From NCBI RefSeq assembly GCF_001701045.1, contig NZ_CP016757.1:3312219-3376218 (forward strand): a DNA stretch of 64,000 nucleotides, in the 5' to 3' direction. Positions 61,067 through 64,000 of the stretch are shown here, piece after piece; the first letter of the stretch is position 1, and each line of letters begins with the position of its first letter. The notes beneath the pieces were generated by a model that had not been told where the DNA came from, did not search any database, and saw only the letters and a program-made list of their open reading frames with translations. The stretch is from Cloacibacillus porcorum (GTDB lineage: Bacteria > Synergistota > Synergistia > Synergistales > Synergistaceae). The position numbers were made by a program, and so were the translations under genes.

Positions 61067-62344
61067 CTATTTGAACTTGAGCAGGCGGAAGTCTTTCTTT
61101 CCAACGTTGAGCTGGATATAGCGGCCCGCAAGCAGGTCCTCTTCGGCAACCAGGCGCCCCGCGTCGGCGATCTTTTCACCGTTGAGGTATGCCCCGCCCT
61201 CTTTGATCTTCTTCTTCGCGTTGCCCTTTGAATCACAGGCTCCGCTGAGGACGAGCAGGTCGGTGACGCCGTTCGTCTCCGCGAGGTCGGCCTCGGCGCA
61301 GGGTATCTCCGCCGCGAGCGTCTCAAGGACGTCGGCGGGGGCATCTTTGATGTTCGTCTCTCCAAAGAGGACGGCGCTGGCATCCAGCACCCTTTTAGCG
61401 GCCTCTTCTCCGTGAACGCGGCAGGTCATCTCCCAGGCAAGCTCCTTCTGAGCCTTGCGAAGGTGAGGAGCCTTGGCGTGCTCTTCAAGCAGTGCCTTGA
61501 TCTCGTCGAGCTCACGGAAGGTAAAGAGCTTATAGAGCTTCTCAAGATCTTTATCATCGACGTTTATCCAGAACTGGTAAAATTTGTAGACGCTTGTGCG
61601 CTTCGGCGAGAGGTAGACCGCGCCGCTCTCCGATTTACCGAATTTCTGCCCCTGCGCGTTGAGCAGCAGAGGGAAGGTGATGCCGTAGCACTGCCCGCCG
61701 GACTTTTTGCGCGCGAGGTCCATACCGGCGATGATGTTCACCTGCTGGTCGTTGCCGCCCATCTGAAGGGTGCAGCCGTATTCGTTGTAGAGGTGGTTGT
61801 AGTCAAAGGCCTGCAGCAGTATATATGAAAGCTCGGTATAGGTGATCGACTTGTCGGGGTCCAGCACGCGGCTGCGCACGTATTCACGGTTGACGAGGAA
61901 GCTGACCGAGAAATACTTGCCCGTATCGCGCAGGAATTCGATGTAGTTTTCCTTCTTGAGCCAGTCGTTGTTGTTGACGAGCAGGGCGCTGTTTTCACCG
62001 CTTTCAAAGTTGAGGAAGTGTTTGAGCTGCTCCGCAATGCAGGAGACGTTGTGAAGTATCTGTTCCTCGGAGAGCAGGTTGCGCTCCGCGCTCTTTCCCG
62101 AGGGATCGCCGATGCGTCCCGTGCCGCCGCCGGCGATGGCGATCGGCCGGTGGCCAAGACGCTGGAGCCACGCAAGCCCCATGATGGCGACGAGGTTCCC
62201 GACGTGGAGGCTGTCGGCGCTCGGGTCGAAGCCGATATAACCAGTTACCATATCTTTCATGAAGTGCTCTTCGAGCTCTTCGTTATGGCTGCTCCACTCG
62301 ACAAAACCGCGTTCCCTCAAAATTTTAAGTGCGTTCGTATGCAT
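61067..62344 (-). CDS. tyrS: TyrS, tyrosyl-tRNA synthetase
   Basis: 425 residues, normal for bacterial TyrRS. Class I motifs: the HIGH equivalent in DPSADSLHVGNLVAI near residue 47, the tyrosine-binding QAFDYNHLYNEYGCTLQMGGNDQQVNI, and KFGKS near residue 234. A C-terminal S4-type RNA-binding domain (KIKEGGAYLNGEKIADAGRLV) follows. The ATG has GGAGG seven bases upstream. A housekeeping gene; no T-box leader was seen in the 58-bp gap before it. Confidence 0.97.
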   Translation of the reverse strand: MHTNALKILRERGFVEWSSHNEELEEHFMKDMVTGYIGFDPSADSLHVGNLVAIMGLAWLQRLGHRPIAIAGGGTGRIGDPSGKSAERNLLSEEQILHNVSCIAEQLKHFLNFESGENSALLVNNNDWLKKENYIEFLRDTGKYFSVSFLVNREYVRSRVLDPDKSITYTELSYILLQAFDYNHLYNEYGCTLQMGGNDQQVNIIAGMDLARKKSGGQCYGITFPLLLNAQGQKFGKSESGAVYLSPKRTSVYKFYQFWINVDDKDLEKLYKLFTFRELDEIKALLEEHAKAPHLRKAQKELAWEMTCRVHGEEAAKRVLDASAVLFGETNIKDAPADVLETLAAEIPCAEADLAETNGVTDLLVLSGACDSKGNAKKKIKEGGAYLNGEKIADAGRLVAEEDLLAGRYIQLNVGKKDFRLLKFK

Positions 62345-62402
62345 AAAAAAACCTCCAGAGTTTTTTAGAAAGTTCTTATTTTACGTCAGTGCAGCGGCGG
62401 TT

Positions 62403-63977
62403 CTATTTAGCCGCCGTTTTATACCAGTTGATGCGGCCGGAGAGCGGCTTTTCCCATACAATGAGCACGCGTCCGAGCCGTTTCAGGACATTGCCGAAGG
62501 AGTCGGTGATCCCCTGGTCGAAGGGCGACAGCGAAAGCTCAGGCTGTAAAGGTTCCGCGAGCGGTTCTTCTTCGCCGTATCCGGAATCGCCGTCATCGTA
62601 GGGCTCCGCGTCCTCAGCGCTCTCTTCCCCTAGGAAGCTGCTCATCTTCGTCATTTCTGAAAGAGCGCCCCCTATGCGCGGCAGATCCGCGAGCATCCAG
62701 CCGACGACCGATTCGTCATCTTTGAGGAATTTACCCAGCCGGTTCTTCGCGTTTATGGACTGCGGCGTGGTCAGACCCAGCACCGCGATGCCGTCGCGCC
62801 CCGCGCCGATCACGGAAAAGGGCACGTTGGTCGTGCCGCCGAAGGTGAAACCGGGGATAGGCTTCGGCTCGGCGCCGAAGAAGAGATTTTTCCAGAAGGA
62901 ATCCACAAGTTCGTTCATCAGCGCGGAACGGCCGGAGAACTCGACGAGGAATCCCGGCAGTGAGAACCAAAGTATGCGGTTCTGTCCGCCGAGGGAGAAT
63001 ACCGTCTGCCCAGAGAGTATCTCACGTATCTGATCGTCCTTCATGTCGAGATTCTCCGCTATCTCTCCCAGAGACGACAGCGGGAAGGGCCAGTCTTTCG
63101 GGTCTCCGCCGAGCGGCGGCAGGTCGATCCCCATCGAAAGCAGGAGCGGTTCGGGGATGATGCAGTCCGCCGTATCCCATTTCCTTGCCTTCAGTGTCGA
63201 GGAGAGATAGGCCTCCACAGGTTTTCCGAGGTTCACGAGCGCCCAGCGTATTTCACCGGCCGGGTCGGATGGACTCTTAGGGTCAAGGCTGCGCCAGGCG
63301 GCCTCCACCGTTATCGGGAATTTATGCTCCGCGTTGGCGGTGATCGCGCCGCCGTCCGATATCTCAATATGCGCGGGCCAGCTCTTTTCCTGGTTCCATT
63401 TCTTGCCGCCAAGGTTTGCTGATGATTTTTTCGAAGCCTCTTCCATGCGCCGCAGCACCGAAAGCTCCGCAGCCATCACGACGTTCTTGCCCTTCACGGT
63501 GTAGTAGACGGGAGAGGAGAGTCCGCCCGACTCTATAACGAAGACGCCCTTTTCGCCGCCGGCACGCACGGAAGCCTCTTTGAAGGCCCCTTTCAGGATA
63601 TCAGGCAGAAGCCCCTTTTTCAGCGCCGCGGTATCGGAGGGCGTGAAGCGGAATGAGGCGTAGACCTCAGTCATGCCAGCGCCGCCGTCCACCACGAGCA
63701 GCGCCGCCTCTTTTGCCGCGGAGGCCGCTGTAAGAAGCGCGTTGCGCGGCGTGCCGTCCTTAAGCAGCGCGTAGACGCCGTCGGTGAGCAGCGCGGAAAG
63801 GGCTTTGGGATAGCTGCCCTCTTTCGTCTCCGTCAGCACATAGGGCTGCGACTCTTCTGGCCTGGGGATCATCGTCAGGATGCCGGAAGAATTCCACAGC
63901 GTGTATGTGAAAAACAGCGCCGCCACTATCACCGCCGCCACAGCGGTGACTACGGCGTATTTGGCCTTTCCCGTCAT
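62403..63977 (-). CDS. Membrane-anchored protein of unknown function
   Basis: About 524 residues; an ATG at 63989 is in frame but touches its AAGG, so the one at 63977 is preferred. One N-terminal membrane helix (YAVVTAVAAVIVAALFFTYTLW) and then a large soluble domain facing the periplasm. It is rich in beta and alpha segments without motifs I recognise, and has an acidic stretch (EESAEDAEPYDDGDSGYGEEEP) near the C-terminus. It is upstream of tyrS on the same strand, with 58 bp between. It resembles large secreted DUF3352-like proteins only in general layout. Confidence 0.75.
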   Translation of the reverse strand: MTGKAKYAVVTAVAAVIVAALFFTYTLWNSSGILTMIPRPEESQPYVLTETKEGSYPKALSALLTDGVYALLKDGTPRNALLTAASAAKEAALLVVDGGAGMTEVYASFRFTPSDTAALKKGLLPDILKGAFKEASVRAGGEKGVFVIESGGLSSPVYYTVKGKNVVMAAELSVLRRMEEASKKSSANLGGKKWNQEKSWPAHIEISDGGAITANAEHKFPITVEAAWRSLDPKSPSDPAGEIRWALVNLGKPVEAYLSSTLKARKWDTADCIIPEPLLLSMGIDLPPLGGDPKDWPFPLSSLGEIAENLDMKDDQIREILSGQTVFSLGGQNRILWFSLPGFLVEFSGRSALMNELVDSFWKNLFFGAEPKPIPGFTFGGTTNVPFSVIGAGRDGIAVLGLTTPQSINAKNRLGKFLKDDESVVGWMLADLPRIGGALSEMTKMSSFLGEESAEDAEPYDDGDSGYGEEEPLAEPLQPELSLSPFDQGITDSFGNVLKRLGRVLIVWEKPLSGRINWYKTAAK

Positions 63978-64000
63978 AGAGTATCCCATCCTTTTTGTGT

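Overview
The window looks like chromosome of a diderm, amino-acid-fermenting anaerobe of the phylum Synergistota, probably close to Cloacibacillus/Synergistes. The evidence is two surface proteins ending in the phylum's C-terminal sorting signal (SGCSAA, hydrophobic stretch, RKKR-type tail), an LpxL-type acyltransferase (outer membrane), a GrdB-type selenoprotein, and many Na+-coupled transporters beside anaerobic amino-acid and C1 enzymes. No rRNA, tRNA, CRISPR array, transposase or integrase was seen.

Layout. 0-4.7 kb: divergent histidine genes, hisZ-hisG-hisB-hisA (minus; hisA runs off the left edge) and a HAD phosphatase plus hisC (plus). 4.7-12.5 kb: a module of two proline-racemase paralogues, a GrdE/GrdB-type reductase with an in-frame UGA selenocysteine codon, an AraC regulator and a Na+ symporter. 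It is bracketed by a perfect 50-bp direct repeat of the hisC 3' end, and the second copy is a stranded hisC tail. This reads as an insertion that regenerated hisC. 12.6-19.1 kb: DUF805, a BMP-type binding protein, a PadR-DUF5714-ABC transporter operon and a G3E GTPase.

19.3-34.9 kb: a BTAD/AAA regulator, YfcC transporter and M20 hydrolase, then a corrinoid methyl-transfer system. The system has a corrinoid protein, an MtmB homologue with valine where methanogens carry pyrrolysine, an MtbA/UroD-type methyltransferase fused to a thioredoxin-like domain, an NhaC antiporter, a class III aminotransferase, a corrinoid reductive activator and a MetH-activation-like protein. 34.9-47.1 kb: a molybdoenzyme locus (a 730-aa unknown protein, mobA, mobB, NhaC, GAF-PucR regulator, amidohydrolase, FAD oxidoreductase, polyferredoxin, molybdopterin oxidoreductase). 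47.2-52 kb: twin GntR regulators, a non-pyrrolysine MttB homologue and a BCCT transporter, with a perfect 20-bp palindrome at the promoter. 52-64 kb: DMT exporter, orphan BMP-family ABC ATPase, M6 metalloprotease with a free-standing propeptide-like paralogue, a beta-helix surface protein, XRE regulator, LpxL, TyrS and a membrane-anchored unknown.

Catabolically, three modules look like separate routes for unusual nitrogen compounds: selenium-dependent reduction of proline-related substrates, corrinoid demethylation of two different methylated amines (the MttB module has no corrinoid protein of its own and may share the one at 25.7 kb), and a molybdenum-dependent step linked to an amidohydrolase. 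All substrates are inferred from family and context; none can be read from sequence.
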